Assembly: GCF_040253585.1 (NCBI RefSeq) | Contig: NZ_JBELAU010000012.1 | Span: 186,001-250,000 of the forward strand | Source: Emticicia sp040253585 | GTDB taxonomy: Bacteria > Bacteroidota > Bacteroidia > Cytophagales > Spirosomataceae | DNA: 64,000 bases | Reading direction: 5' to 3' | Part shown: positions 33,428-42,683 of the stretch, in pieces | Layout of the letters: the number at the start of each line of letters is the position of its first letter | Position numbering within the stretch: position 1 is the first letter of the stretch | Translations under genes and position numbers: made by a program | Notes under the pieces: model-generated | The model's input: only the letters and a program-made list of their open reading frames with translations | What the model was told of the DNA's origin: nothing | Databases searched by the model: none

Positions 33428-34852
33428 ATGGCAAAACTTACTTCACTCGAAAAATACAGAATCATTGAGCCTATTTTTAATAAACGGGCAACAATTGTTT
33501 CGGTTTCAAAACTGCATAAGATTCCAACAAGAACTCTTCGTCACTGGCAAACGATTTTCAATACAAATGGGGTTGATGGACTGAATAGAAAAAAACGTAA
33601 TGACTCAGGTAAACAAAGAAAAATCCCTAAAATTGTTGAAAGCTATGTAGAAGCCTTCCTTCTGCAAAAACCGCCTCTAAGTATTAAAAATGTTTATCTT
33701 AAGGTAGCTCAAATATGTAAAAGAGAATCATTGCCGACTCCTTCATATAATTGGGTTTATCAATATAGCAAAACAATTTCACCTGCATTATTAACTCTTT
33801 CGCAAAAAGGAAGTAAAGCTTACAAACAACAATTTGAATTGCTACATCGGAATGAATGTGGTTTACCTAATGATTTATGGCAATCAGACCACACGCTTTT
33901 GGATATATGGGTCATTAACCCCAAAGGTGTGATTGTTAGACCTTGGTTAACTACTGTATTAGATGATTTTAGTAGGGCAATTTGTGGGTACTTTTTATCA
34001 GAAGCTTCTCCTAATGCGACCAACACGGCTTTGGCTCTTCGGCAAGCTATTTGGTCAAAAAAGCATCCGCAATGGAAAATCTGTGGTATTCCAAATAAAT
34101 TATATACTGATAACGGTTCTGACTTTACTTCAGACCATATTCTTCAAGTATGCTTAAAACTAAAAATTGAATTAATTCATTCTTTACCTGGTAATCCAAG
34201 AGGAAGGGGGAAAGTTGAAAGATTTTTTGAAACCCTAAATAAAAGGTTATTAGAAACTATGCCTGGGTATTCTAAACATGATAAACCAAGCTCAACTCCA
34301 ACATTGACACTTAGCCAATTTGAAAGTAAGTTAGATGAGTTTATTATTATAGACTATAATAATCAATCTAAAAAAGGAAAGCTATCACCCTGTCAACTAT
34401 GGCAAGGAAATGATTCTTTCCTTCCCCAAATGCCATCATCTTTAGAAGATTTAGATAACCTAATGTTACACGTAGATAAAATTAGAAAAATCCAGAGAGA
34501 TGGTATTCGTTTTTTAGGCTTACGGTATATTTCCTTAACATTAGTAGCTTTTGTTGGAGAATATGTAATCATTAAATATGACCCAAGAGATTTAGCCGAA
34601 ATTAAAGTGTACTTCTCCGATGGCAACTTTTTATGCAAAGCTATTTGTCAAGATATTGCTGATTTGACTGTAAGTATGAGAGAGCTACTTTCGGCTCGTA
34701 AAACATTTAAAAAGCAATTAGATGATAAAATTAAAGATGCCAAGATGCTACTAAGACATTTAACCAACCAGACTCCTGCAACTATTCATGAAAAAAAAAC
34801 ATCAAAGTCATCAAAAAAGCTATCAAGCCTAAAAATATATAGTAATGAATGA
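33428..34852 (+). CDS. DDE transposase, Tn552/TniA type
   Basis: This 474-aa protein has an N-terminal HTH pair (SVSKLHKIPTRTLRHW), an rve-type catalytic core with D154 (WQSDHTLLDIWV), D228 (LYTDNGSDFT) and E264 (RGRGKVERFFETLNKR), and a Mu-type C-terminal beta domain. It is the size of Tn552 p480. Its stop overlaps the ATPase gene by 8 bp. It catalyses cutting and strand transfer at the TGTCAC ends. Confidence 0.88.
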   Translation: MAKLTSLEKYRIIEPIFNKRATIVSVSKLHKIPTRTLRHWQTIFNTNGVDGLNRKKRNDSGKQRKIPKIVESYVEAFLLQKPPLSIKNVYLKVAQICKRESLPTPSYNWVYQYSKTISPALLTLSQKGSKAYKQQFELLHRNECGLPNDLWQSDHTLLDIWVINPKGVIVRPWLTTVLDDFSRAICGYFLSEASPNATNTALALRQAIWSKKHPQWKICGIPNKLYTDNGSDFTSDHILQVCLKLKIELIHSLPGNPRGRGKVERFFETLNKRLLETMPGYSKHDKPSSTPTLTLSQFESKLDEFIIIDYNNQSKKGKLSPCQLWQGNDSFLPQMPSSLEDLDNLMLHVDKIRKIQRDGIRFLGLRYISLTLVAFVGEYVIIKYDPRDLAEIKVYFSDGNFLCKAICQDIADLTVSMRELLSARKTFKKQLDDKIKDAKMLLRHLTNQTPATIHEKKTSKSSKKLSSLKIYSNE

Positions 34853-35669
34853 TATTTACTCAACCAAACCATTTATTCAAACTAAAGAATATAAAAGGTT
34901 CGTAGAATTTGCTCAAAGTTGTATGGAGTATAAATATATTGGTATTTGTTATGGCAATCCTGGGGTTGGTAAAACTTTTTCTGCCCATGAATTTACACAC
35001 CCTGAAGTATTTGACTATTATGAATACAATATTGATTTTAATGTGCCACTTCCACAAAAGGTCAAAAATAATTTTCATAAATGCAACGGAGTCTTTATGA
35101 CTGTCCCTGTTTGTAACACCCCTAAAATAATCAAACATATTGTTTATAGTAAAACGTTAAATTATGGTAATGCCGCTCTACGTATTAAAGATGAAAGAGA
35201 TTTGAGGGTGTTAGTAATGGAAGCTCCTAAACAATGTCCATTATTAATTGTAGATGAAGCAGATAGGTTGAATTATAATGCCTTAGAAGAACTTCGGGCT
35301 TTATTTGATGAATATCAGTTTGGGTTAATTTTGATGGGGATGCCTGGAATAGAAAAAAGGTTATCAAGATATGCACAACTTTACTCTCGTATTGGTTTTC
35401 TTCATGAGTTCAAGTCTATTACAAAGGATGAAATGATGTTTTTATTTGAACAAAAATGGAAAAAACTTGGACATCAATTTAAAGCAAATGTATATTTAGA
35501 TGTTGAAGCAATGAATGAGATTATTAAGATAACTCATGGAAACTTTAGGCTTATTTATAGAATATTCGACCAAATAGAAAGAATCATGAAAATAAATAAT
35601 CTTCAAAGTATCAATAAAGAATTAGTTGAAGCTGCAAGAAATTGCTTAGTTATTGGTGACTTTTTATAG
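34845..35669 (+). CDS. Transposition ATPase, TniB/p271 type
   Basis: This 274-aa AAA ATPase has Walker A GNPGVGKT (37-44) and Walker B LLIVDEADRLN, then LILMGMPGIEKRLSRYAQLY. It is related to TniB, TnsC and MuB and selects the target DNA for the transposase. Its 3' end overlaps the right terminal inverted repeat by 7 bp. Confidence 0.88.
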   Translation: MNDIYSTKPFIQTKEYKRFVEFAQSCMEYKYIGICYGNPGVGKTFSAHEFTHPEVFDYYEYNIDFNVPLPQKVKNNFHKCNGVFMTVPVCNTPKIIKHIVYSKTLNYGNAALRIKDERDLRVLVMEAPKQCPLLIVDEADRLNYNALEELRALFDEYQFGLILMGMPGIEKRLSRYAQLYSRIGFLHEFKSITKDEMMFLFEQKWKKLGHQFKANVYLDVEAMNEIIKITHGNFRLIYRIFDQIERIMKINNLQSINKELVEAARNCLVIGDFL

Positions 35670-35716
35670 GCAAAATAATTCTAAAATTTTCAAGCAAAAT
35701 ATCGCTAAAAGTGACA
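35663..35716 (-). repeat. Right terminal inverted repeat
   Basis: This is the reverse complement of the left repeat with one difference over 54 bases. It ends GTGACA at 35716 and is followed by the target duplication ATTAACGA (35717-35724). Confidence 0.88.
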
Positions 35717-35811
35717 ATTAACGAGAATCAGCCGAAAACACAATCTAAAAAACTTGTATTAAAAAACAAAGTTGCATAAATTTACAATCCTTAAAGTTTT
35801 TGATACTTTTT

Positions 35812-36417
35812 ATGAAAATTGGATATGCAAGGGTTAGCACCAGCGACCAAAATATGTCTTTACAGATAGATGCTCTTCAAAAAGCAGGTTGTGCTAAAAT
35901 TTATCAAGAAAAAATCTCAGGAACAACCAAAGAAAGACCCGAACTGACAAAGCTATTTGACCAACTACGAGAAGGCGATACGATTGTTGTTTGGAAACTT
36001 GACCGTTTGGGCAGAAGCATTAAAAACATTGTCGAAATAGTTTTACAGCTAAACCAGCAAGGAGTAGTTATAAAAGGACTAACCGATGGTGTAGATACTT
36101 CAACGGCTAATGGGCGTTTGTTCTTAAATATCATGGCATCTTTGGCTGAATATGAACGAGAGTTGATTCAAGAAAGAACCTATGCAGGCTTAGGTGCTGC
36201 CCGAGCAAGAGGACGATTGGGCGGTCGCCCGAAAGGCTTAAAACCCGAAATAATATCAAAAATTAAGATGATTCGTATTTTGGCAAAAGATTACTCCAAG
36301 ACTCCCAAAGAGATATATCAAAGTTTAGGATTAACTCATGCCAGTTATTACCGATATTTAAAATTTACCGAAAAATATACGGATAAGGAATTAGACGAAA
36401 TGGCAATCAAAAAATAG
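35812..36417 (+). CDS. Serine recombinase (resolvase/invertase family)
   Basis: From the start at 35812 (MKIGYARVSTSDQ) this is a 201-aa small serine recombinase with S9, KLDRLGRSIKN, and AEYERELIQERTYAGL, then a GGRPKG linker and C-terminal HTH. It lies outside the Tn552-like element and is closer to Tn3-type resolvases than the one at 32673. Only 5 bp separate it from the Fic gene, so the two are co-transcribed. Confidence 0.85.
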   Translation: MKIGYARVSTSDQNMSLQIDALQKAGCAKIYQEKISGTTKERPELTKLFDQLREGDTIVVWKLDRLGRSIKNIVEIVLQLNQQGVVIKGLTDGVDTSTANGRLFLNIMASLAEYERELIQERTYAGLGAARARGRLGGRPKGLKPEIISKIKMIRILAKDYSKTPKEIYQSLGLTHASYYRYLKFTEKYTDKELDEMAIKK

Positions 36418-36422
36418 AAACA

Positions 36423-37235
36423 TTGACAAGCGAATTAGAAATACTAACAAATCAATATAAAAACCTCTCTAAAAACTACTTGGATTTGGAGCGGCTTAAT
36501 CTGTATTTGATTTCGCACCACTCTACCGCCATTGAAGGCAGCACACTAACAGCCCTCGAAACCGAGATTTTTCTTGAAAAAGGATTAACAGCAAAAGGCA
36601 AACCTTTAGAGCATCATTTAATGGTAAAAGACCATTATGAAGCCCTACGTTTTGTTCTTGAAGCTGCCAAAGAAAAAAAGAACTTTAATACTGCCCTTGT
36701 GCAAAGTATCAACGCACATGTGATGCACAGCACAGGGACAATTCATCATACGCCATTGGGTAATTTTGATGCTTCAAAAGGAGATTTAAGACTTTTGAAT
36801 GTACGTGCAGGCATTTCGGGCGAGAGCTATATGAATTATGATAAAGTACCTGTTTATCTAAAAAATCTTTGTGAAGATTTGAATAAAAAAATCAATACAG
36901 TACGCACCATAGAAGAAATTAATGAACTGGCTTTTGTTGCACATTATCAATTAGTTACGATACATCCTTTCGTAGATGGTAATGGGCGAACCAGCCGCCT
37001 TCTGATGAATTATATTCAATCCTATCACGAAGTGCCGCTCACCATAGTTTTTGAAGAAGACCGACAAGACTATATTGAAAGCCTTATTGCCACCCGAAAG
37101 GAGGAAAATATAGAGTACTTCTTAGATTTTATGAAAAGCCAACACATAAAATTTTTGAAAGAAGAAATTAAGAAATTAGAAAACATAAAAGAACCTAAAC
37201 CCAAAATCAACCGCAATATTCGGTTGGTGTTTTAA
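36423..37235 (+). CDS. Fic-domain protein (class II, N-terminal inhibitory helix)
   Basis: In this 270-aa protein the Fic motif is complete: H181-PFVDGNGRTSR-192. The inhibitory motif S34-TAIEG precedes it, making this a self-inhibited class II Fic. Such proteins AMPylate or otherwise modify protein side chains. The start appears to be TTG at 36423, since no ATG lies before the inhibitory helix. It sits between a serine recombinase and dndC (gap 10 bp), so it may be co-transcribed with the Dnd genes. Confidence 0.85.
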   Translation: MTSELEILTNQYKNLSKNYLDLERLNLYLISHHSTAIEGSTLTALETEIFLEKGLTAKGKPLEHHLMVKDHYEALRFVLEAAKEKKNFNTALVQSINAHVMHSTGTIHHTPLGNFDASKGDLRLLNVRAGISGESYMNYDKVPVYLKNLCEDLNKKINTVRTIEEINELAFVAHYQLVTIHPFVDGNGRTSRLLMNYIQSYHEVPLTIVFEEDRQDYIESLIATRKEENIEYFLDFMKSQHIKFLKEEIKKLENIKEPKPKINRNIRLVF

Positions 37236-37245
37236 AAACAAAGCG

Positions 37246-38580
37246 ATGCTTTTTGACTTACAATTTTTAGAAGATGAGATAATAGACCAGTATCTATACG
37301 ACGAAAACCCACGTCCATGGATTATTGGTTTTAGTGGGGGAAAGGATTCTACAATGTTATTGCAGTTGGTTTGGAATGCCTTAAAAAAAGTACCTGCCGA
37401 AATCAGAACTCGTGAGGTTTATATCATTTGTAATGACACAATGGTTGAAAACCCACATATTGTTGATTTTATAAACCGGACCCTTGTAAATATAACGAAG
37501 GCAGCAGCCGAACAGTCAATGCCTTTTATTGTTCGACAAACAACCCCTCGTTTAGAAGAAACCTTTTGGGTGAATTTAATTGGGAGAGGCTACCCAGCTC
37601 CTAATAACTCTTTTAGATGGTGTACCGAACGCTTGAAGATTAACCCAACAACGCAATTTATCAAAAGCAAAATTGATGAAAAAGGAGAGGTAATAATCCT
37701 TTTAGGAACACGGTCAGCAGAGAGTGCTAATCGTGCTAAATCTATTAAAAAACATGCCGTAAGAGGTCAGAGATTACGCAAACACCTTTTGCCCAGTGCG
37801 TATGTATATGCCCCCATCAAAGATATTGAAACGATGGAGGTTTGGCAATATTTGCAACAAGTACCACCACCGTGGGGAGGAACAAACAAAGAATTGGTAA
37901 CTCTTTATAAAAATGCCAATTCGGGCGATTGCCCTTTAGTAATTGATGAAAGTACACCAAGCTGTGGGAACAGTCGTTTTGGTTGCTGGGTGTGTACGGT
38001 TGTGAAGCGAGATAAATCAATGGAGGGCTTGATAATGAACGGCGAAGAATGGATGTATCCACTCTTAGATTTACGTGATGAATTGGTTGAAGGGCGAAAT
38101 ATTCGTGAAAATCGTGAGATTTTTAGACGACACCGTAGATTCAAGTTAGCCAAGAGTGAGGAAGACAAAGAAGATGATTCTTGGGGGGCATATACACCCG
38201 AATATCGAGCCAAAATTTTGAGAATGGTTTTGGAAGCTCAAAAAGAAATTCAAGAAATGCAAGGCGAAAATATGCAATTAATTACACATCAAGAACTTAT
38301 CGCTATTCAGGTGATTTGGTACCGAGATGGTATCTTGAAATATAAAGTAGCAGACATCTATAATTCAATCTTTAACGCACACATAGATATGAGTAAGCAT
38401 GAAGAAAAATTTAGACAAGAAGAAGAACTTTTGAGGGAGGTTTTTACGGATGAAGATGAGTTTGAATTTATCCAAAAGTCGCTTAATGTTCTCAAAACCA
38501 AAACTTTGATGGTCAAAAAAAGAGGGCTTTCAAGTGATATTGAAAATTTGGTGGAAGAGCAACTTAATAAAAAGAAGTAA
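37246..38580 (+). CDS. dndC: DndC, phosphorothioation PAPS-reductase-like protein
   Basis: This 444-aa protein has the ATP-pyrophosphatase loop SGGKDS (30-35). Iron-sulfur cysteines are in CPLVIDESTPSCGNSRFGCWVC, and W/C in NSFRWCTERLKINP. DndC activates the DNA backbone with ATP and carries sulfur from the cysteine desulfurase to DNA. The helical C-terminus (LTDEDEFEF-like) is typical. It is the first dnd gene on the plus strand. Confidence 0.9.
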   Translation: MLFDLQFLEDEIIDQYLYDENPRPWIIGFSGGKDSTMLLQLVWNALKKVPAEIRTREVYIICNDTMVENPHIVDFINRTLVNITKAAAEQSMPFIVRQTTPRLEETFWVNLIGRGYPAPNNSFRWCTERLKINPTTQFIKSKIDEKGEVIILLGTRSAESANRAKSIKKHAVRGQRLRKHLLPSAYVYAPIKDIETMEVWQYLQQVPPPWGGTNKELVTLYKNANSGDCPLVIDESTPSCGNSRFGCWVCTVVKRDKSMEGLIMNGEEWMYPLLDLRDELVEGRNIRENREIFRRHRRFKLAKSEEDKEDDSWGAYTPEYRAKILRMVLEAQKEIQEMQGENMQLITHQELIAIQVIWYRDGILKYKVADIYNSIFNAHIDMSKHEEKFRQEEELLREVFTDEDEFEFIQKSLNVLKTKTLMVKKRGLSSDIENLVEEQLNKKK

Positions 38581-38581
38581 A

Positions 38582-38962
38582 ATGGAAAGTAAATTAGTTT
38601 TTCGAGAAGTGGATGCAGGATTCTACATGGGTTTTATAGAACCATTAGAAACAATATTAAACGAAAAAGTAGCTAACAACTACGATATATCCTCTTTGGA
38701 AGAGACCGAAGAGCGTTTTTGTATTTGCGACCCTAATGAATCATTTCATAAAATTGTATCTGGTAAATTTGATACGTATGTTATGTCATATAAAAAAACG
38801 GCTGAAATGAAATTTTTAGGTTCGTTTTCTACCTTTAACAAGGCGGTTATATATCTGACAGAACTATATGAAAAGGGAATAAACTTTGCCACTGCACCGA
38901 AGACTGAAAGTGAATATTACAATTCCGACTATTCGGATAAAAAACAATCCATTTTTATTTAA
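38582..38962 (+). CDS. Hypothetical protein inside the dnd operon, 126 aa
   Basis: I do not recognise this family. From the start at 38582 (MESKLVFREVDAGFYMGFIE) it is a small acidic alpha/beta protein, with EERFCICDPNESFHK in the middle and an aromatic, charged C-terminus. It lies 1 bp after dndC and 3 bp before dndD, so it is translationally tied to the modification genes. Standard dndBCDE operons do not have a gene here. Confidence 0.6.
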   Translation: MESKLVFREVDAGFYMGFIEPLETILNEKVANNYDISSLEETEERFCICDPNESFHKIVSGKFDTYVMSYKKTAEMKFLGSFSTFNKAVIYLTELYEKGINFATAPKTESEYYNSDYSDKKQSIFI

Positions 38963-38965
38963 ATC

Positions 38966-41071
38966 ATGGTTATAAAATCAATAGAATTAGAAAATTTTAG
39001 AATTTACAAGGATTATAATAAAATAGACCTTTCAGTGGTTGAAGGGAAAAATATTTATATAATTAGTGGTAAAAATGGCTTTGGAAAGACAACTTTTTTA
39101 ATGTCATTAGTTTGGTGTTTGTATGGCAGACAAATGCAAGATGTTGACGATTTGTATCGTAAAGAAATTGCAGACCAGTGGGGGTATCCAAAGTACATTT
39201 CTAATAGTTTGAATAGAAGAGCTGCCACTGATGGAGTAAAGCAATTTTCAGTTAAAATTACTATTACGGATGCAATACTTCCTGCCCTTACTTGTAATGA
39301 GATTACCATCAAGAGAACCTACAATCTAATAACAGGCGAAGATTTAGAAATTTTGATTGACGGTTTTGAAAATGAGACCGTAAGAGAACTTTCTGATGAT
39401 AAGGTAGCCAGTGGTGAAATCTTTATTAGAGATTACTTACTACCTATTGAAATTGCCAAGTTTTTCTTCTTTGATGCGGAGAAAATAGTTACTCTTGCCG
39501 AAGTTAATTCAATCGAGCAAAGAAGAAATTTAAGTAGGGCATACTCTGAAATCTTAGGAATCAAGAAGTATGAAGAGTTGAAAGATGAGTTTGAAGATAT
39601 TCAAAAACGATTGCGAGCTAATAATGCTAAAATAGAAGAACGAGAAAAGTTAAATTTATTAGACGCAGAAGTCAAAAATCTTGAATTAAAAATTCATAAT
39701 GAAGAAAATCAAATTAATGAATATCGAGATAAAAAAGATGAATTGCGTGGCGAAGCAAGCAAATTACAGGAGAAACTAATACGTATTGGGAGTTCTATGA
39801 CTCTCGAAGATTTAGAAACCTTGCGTGAGAAAGATAGAGAGCTTGATTCAAAGTTAAAAGCCTTGGCTAATGATATGCAAGAATATATGGAGGTAATACC
39901 TTTCGTTATTGCTGGCGGTAAACTTTCGGAGGTTGTAGAACAAGTAAATGATGAAGAAAACTATAAAAAGAATGCGTTTGACCAAGAAAAAATAAAAGCT
40001 GTTTCTGATAACATAATTACTGACTTAATTTCTGAGCAAAAAAAATTTGATGGGGTAATAAAAAGAGATGTTCAGGATTTCTATTTTGACACTATTGAAA
40101 GGTTAATTAAAAAGCACTTTTATTCAAATATTCCTGAGCTGCCGTCTGACTTTCAGCCAATTCATGCGTTTTCTGATGCTGAACGAGCAGAATTGGGTGC
40201 TTTTGTACAGAAAATAAAATTTTCATTCAAAGAGGCATTTAAGAACATTACTTACCAGAATAATCAGCTCAAAAATGAACTTTATCAAGTAAGAAGAAAA
40301 ATTACTGATGCTGAAGCAAAAGCGGAAGATGCCATTGTCAAAGCAGACCGTGAAAGAAAAGATGCTATCGAAAAAGAGATTATTTCGTTAGAAAAAGAAA
40401 TAGAAAATCTGTTTTTGGGTATAGGAAAATCTAAGCAGGAAATTGAGAATAAAAAACGTCAAATCAGTGAAATCACAAGTAAGCTAAAAGCATCTGAGAT
40501 AAACAGGGAAAAAGATGAATACCTTACTATCAGAATCAGCAAACTTAAAAAGTTTATTACCCAATTTAAGGAGCGAAAGAAGAAGTCTTTAGAGAAACAA
40601 ATTTTAAGTGGATTACAGACTTTATTACATAAAAAAGGCTTTATAGACCAAGTTCAGGTTGATATTACTGATGGTATAATTGATATTAATTTAATTAATA
40701 AGAAAACTGGTATTATCAGAAAAGAAAGTCTTTCTAAAGGAGAGCAACAAATGTACGCTACCGCTTTACTTCATGGTTTAGTGGCAGAGTCTGAAATAGA
40801 ATTTCCTGTTTTTATCGATTCGCCTATGCAAAAATTTGACGAAGAACACGCCGAAAATATTGTCAAATATTTTTATCCAACCATTTCAGACCAAGTGATT
40901 TTGTTTCCATTAGTGAACAAAGAATTGACTCAGCGAGAATACAAAATGTTAGAATCAAAAGTTGCAAAGGCTTTTCTGATAACAAACGTGGATGCTGATA
41001 AATCAACATTCTTGGAAACGACTTCAAATGACTTTTTTAGTACCTACAACAAGCTTTATAATGCAGATTAA
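38966..41071 (+). CDS. dndD: DndD, SMC-like ATPase of DNA phosphorothioation
   Basis: This 701-aa protein has Walker A GKNGFGKTT (35-43) and two long coiled-coil arms (about 200-290 and 425-540). The C-terminal signature is LSKGEQQMYATALLHGL, followed by Walker B/D-loop FPVFIDSPMQKFDEEH. The architecture is that of Rad50/SbcC and DndD. It is thought to change DNA structure during sulfur incorporation. It overlaps dndE by 11 bp. Confidence 0.88.
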   Translation: MVIKSIELENFRIYKDYNKIDLSVVEGKNIYIISGKNGFGKTTFLMSLVWCLYGRQMQDVDDLYRKEIADQWGYPKYISNSLNRRAATDGVKQFSVKITITDAILPALTCNEITIKRTYNLITGEDLEILIDGFENETVRELSDDKVASGEIFIRDYLLPIEIAKFFFFDAEKIVTLAEVNSIEQRRNLSRAYSEILGIKKYEELKDEFEDIQKRLRANNAKIEEREKLNLLDAEVKNLELKIHNEENQINEYRDKKDELRGEASKLQEKLIRIGSSMTLEDLETLREKDRELDSKLKALANDMQEYMEVIPFVIAGGKLSEVVEQVNDEENYKKNAFDQEKIKAVSDNIITDLISEQKKFDGVIKRDVQDFYFDTIERLIKKHFYSNIPELPSDFQPIHAFSDAERAELGAFVQKIKFSFKEAFKNITYQNNQLKNELYQVRRKITDAEAKAEDAIVKADRERKDAIEKEIISLEKEIENLFLGIGKSKQEIENKKRQISEITSKLKASEINREKDEYLTIRISKLKKFITQFKERKKKSLEKQILSGLQTLLHKKGFIDQVQVDITDGIIDINLINKKTGIIRKESLSKGEQQMYATALLHGLVAESEIEFPVFIDSPMQKFDEEHAENIVKYFYPTISDQVILFPLVNKELTQREYKMLESKVAKAFLITNVDADKSTFLETTSNDFFSTYNKLYNAD

Positions 41072-42644
41072 TATTTCGACCTCAGAAGAAACAGAAGAAA
41101 TTTTAGGACGACTATCACAACGTTTTAATCTACCATCAAAAAATATTTTGATGCGAATCGCTTTTTCGTATTCACTCACAAGAGGGCGAAGATTAAACCC
41201 AGCAAAACCCGAAGACACAAAAGGAAATCCTTACAAAGAAATAACGGTTGTGGGTCGTTATCGTTCTTATTATATTGCTCTAATCTGTCAGTTTTACAAC
41301 ATTTTTAAAACTGATTCTGATATTCCCAAATATTTCAAACTACATATTGATGATGGTTTAAGGTTGTTAGATAAACTCTTTGCCGAAAGTTCAAACTACA
41401 ACCTAACAGATTTTTTGTTAGAACATATTGAGCGTGGCATAGATTCTCTCGAACAATCAGTTACAACCAATGAGCCTATTTTGTTCGATGAGCGAATCCG
41501 CCATTTAAAAATCAATGATAAAGGTTATTTTGGTGGTGCATTAAAAATGCTCGTAGGTAAAGACCTCAAAACAGAATCACCGATTTATACAACCATCAAT
41601 GATACCACCCTTCACAATAATGCCCATATTGCCGTGGCGGGCAATTCGGGAACAGGAAAAACCCAGTTTGCACTTGAGATTTTACGACAATTTGTAACAG
41701 TTTCAGAAGGGGCAGTTAATTTTATTTATCTTGATTTTAAGGGCTTAAAGAAAGAAGACGTAAACGACCTCATGCCTTTTTTCGATAAAACAAAAACTAC
41801 TTTTATTGATGCTCCGCAAGTACCGTTTCCGCTCAACCCTATGTCGTTTATTGACAATGTAAACGAGAAAAACAAAATAATGGGTATCAACAAACTGGTT
41901 GATATTATTACGCACTATTCGGGCATTGGCAAAAACCAACAGCAAACGCTAAGAGATGCCATCAAAGATGTTTTTCAAGGCTTAAAAGGAGGTAAATATC
42001 CATCATTCAAAGATATTTACGAACGAGTGATTGAAATGGAAGGCACAAAAGCCAGCACATTGCGTGAGATATTGGAAAGCCTTAGCGAATTAGACCTTTT
42101 TGAAACTGCTATTGATAGTAAAAAAAGTATGTTTAACCAAAACTACTATTTGAGTTTGTCGGGCGATTTGCCTAATGCAGTACGTTTTACATCGGTGTTT
42201 CTGATAATCAATTATATCTACAATAATTTTATGAACATGGAAAATGCCCCAGTGAATGATAAAATTCAGGGTATTAGATATGTACTATTGATAGATGAAG
42301 CCCACGTAATATTTAAAGATAAGAAAAGTCAAGATTTGTTAGAAAAGATATTGCGTGAAATACGCTCGAAGGGCGTAAGTGTTATCCTACTTTCGCAAGG
42401 AATTGAAGAATTTAACCAACAAAGTTTTGATTTTTCGAGTATGTGCGAAACCGCATTTTTGATGGACATAAAAGACAAAACCAACTTAAAAATGATGTCG
42501 AAATTTTTAGGTTTTGGCGAAAAAGAAAACACCATTTTAGCCCGAAGTATGGAGCAAATCCAAAAAGGGCAAGCCATAACAAACTTGAAAGAATTTAAGA
42601 AAGGCGAATTGTTTGAAGTTGGGCAATTTTGGAAGAGTTTGTAG
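41061..42644 (+). CDS. dndE: DndE fused to a HerA/FtsK-like ATPase
   Basis: From the start at 41061 (MQINISTSEETEEILGRLSQ) the protein has 527 residues. Residues 1-125 match DndE, the nicked-DNA-binding subunit (PSKNILMRIAFSYSLTRG, VVGRYRSYYIALIC, LHIDDGLRLLDKL). DndE is normally ~110-130 aa and stands alone. Here residues ~170-527 form a P-loop ATPase with Walker A GNSGTGKT and Walker B VLLIDEAH, plus a C-terminal arginine-type REIRSKGVSVILLSQ, like HerA/FtsK and DptH/DndH. The start at 40992 would overlap dndD by 80 bp and is unlikely. Confidence 0.85.
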   Translation: MQINISTSEETEEILGRLSQRFNLPSKNILMRIAFSYSLTRGRRLNPAKPEDTKGNPYKEITVVGRYRSYYIALICQFYNIFKTDSDIPKYFKLHIDDGLRLLDKLFAESSNYNLTDFLLEHIERGIDSLEQSVTTNEPILFDERIRHLKINDKGYFGGALKMLVGKDLKTESPIYTTINDTTLHNNAHIAVAGNSGTGKTQFALEILRQFVTVSEGAVNFIYLDFKGLKKEDVNDLMPFFDKTKTTFIDAPQVPFPLNPMSFIDNVNEKNKIMGINKLVDIITHYSGIGKNQQQTLRDAIKDVFQGLKGGKYPSFKDIYERVIEMEGTKASTLREILESLSELDLFETAIDSKKSMFNQNYYLSLSGDLPNAVRFTSVFLIINYIYNNFMNMENAPVNDKIQGIRYVLLIDEAHVIFKDKKSQDLLEKILREIRSKGVSVILLSQGIEEFNQQSFDFSSMCETAFLMDIKDKTNLKMMSKFLGFGEKENTILARSMEQIQKGQAITNLKEFKKGELFEVGQFWKSL

Positions 42645-42683
42645 CTGTTATTAGTTATCTAAATATTCACAATAAATCATTGA

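Larger units (their letters stand above)
23503..35716. mobile_element. Tn552-like transposon carrying an integron-like platform
   Basis: The element has 54-bp terminal inverted repeats beginning TGTCACTTTTAG and an 8-bp target duplication. At its right end are a 474-aa DDE transposase, a 274-aa AAA ATPase and, divergently, a serine resolvase. These sizes and this order match Tn552 (p480, p271, BinL) and the tniAB/R core of Tn402. No tniQ is present. Its interior holds the resolvase-ssb-tyrosine recombinase operon, two attC-bounded cassettes and a secondary 6-kb efflux insertion. Total 12.2 kb. Confidence 0.85.

Noticed and set aside
33428..35669. Tn7-like CRISPR-associated transposon
   Set aside because: The transposase and ATPase could suggest it, but there is no tniQ, no Cas gene and no repeat array. 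The ends and gene sizes fit Tn552.
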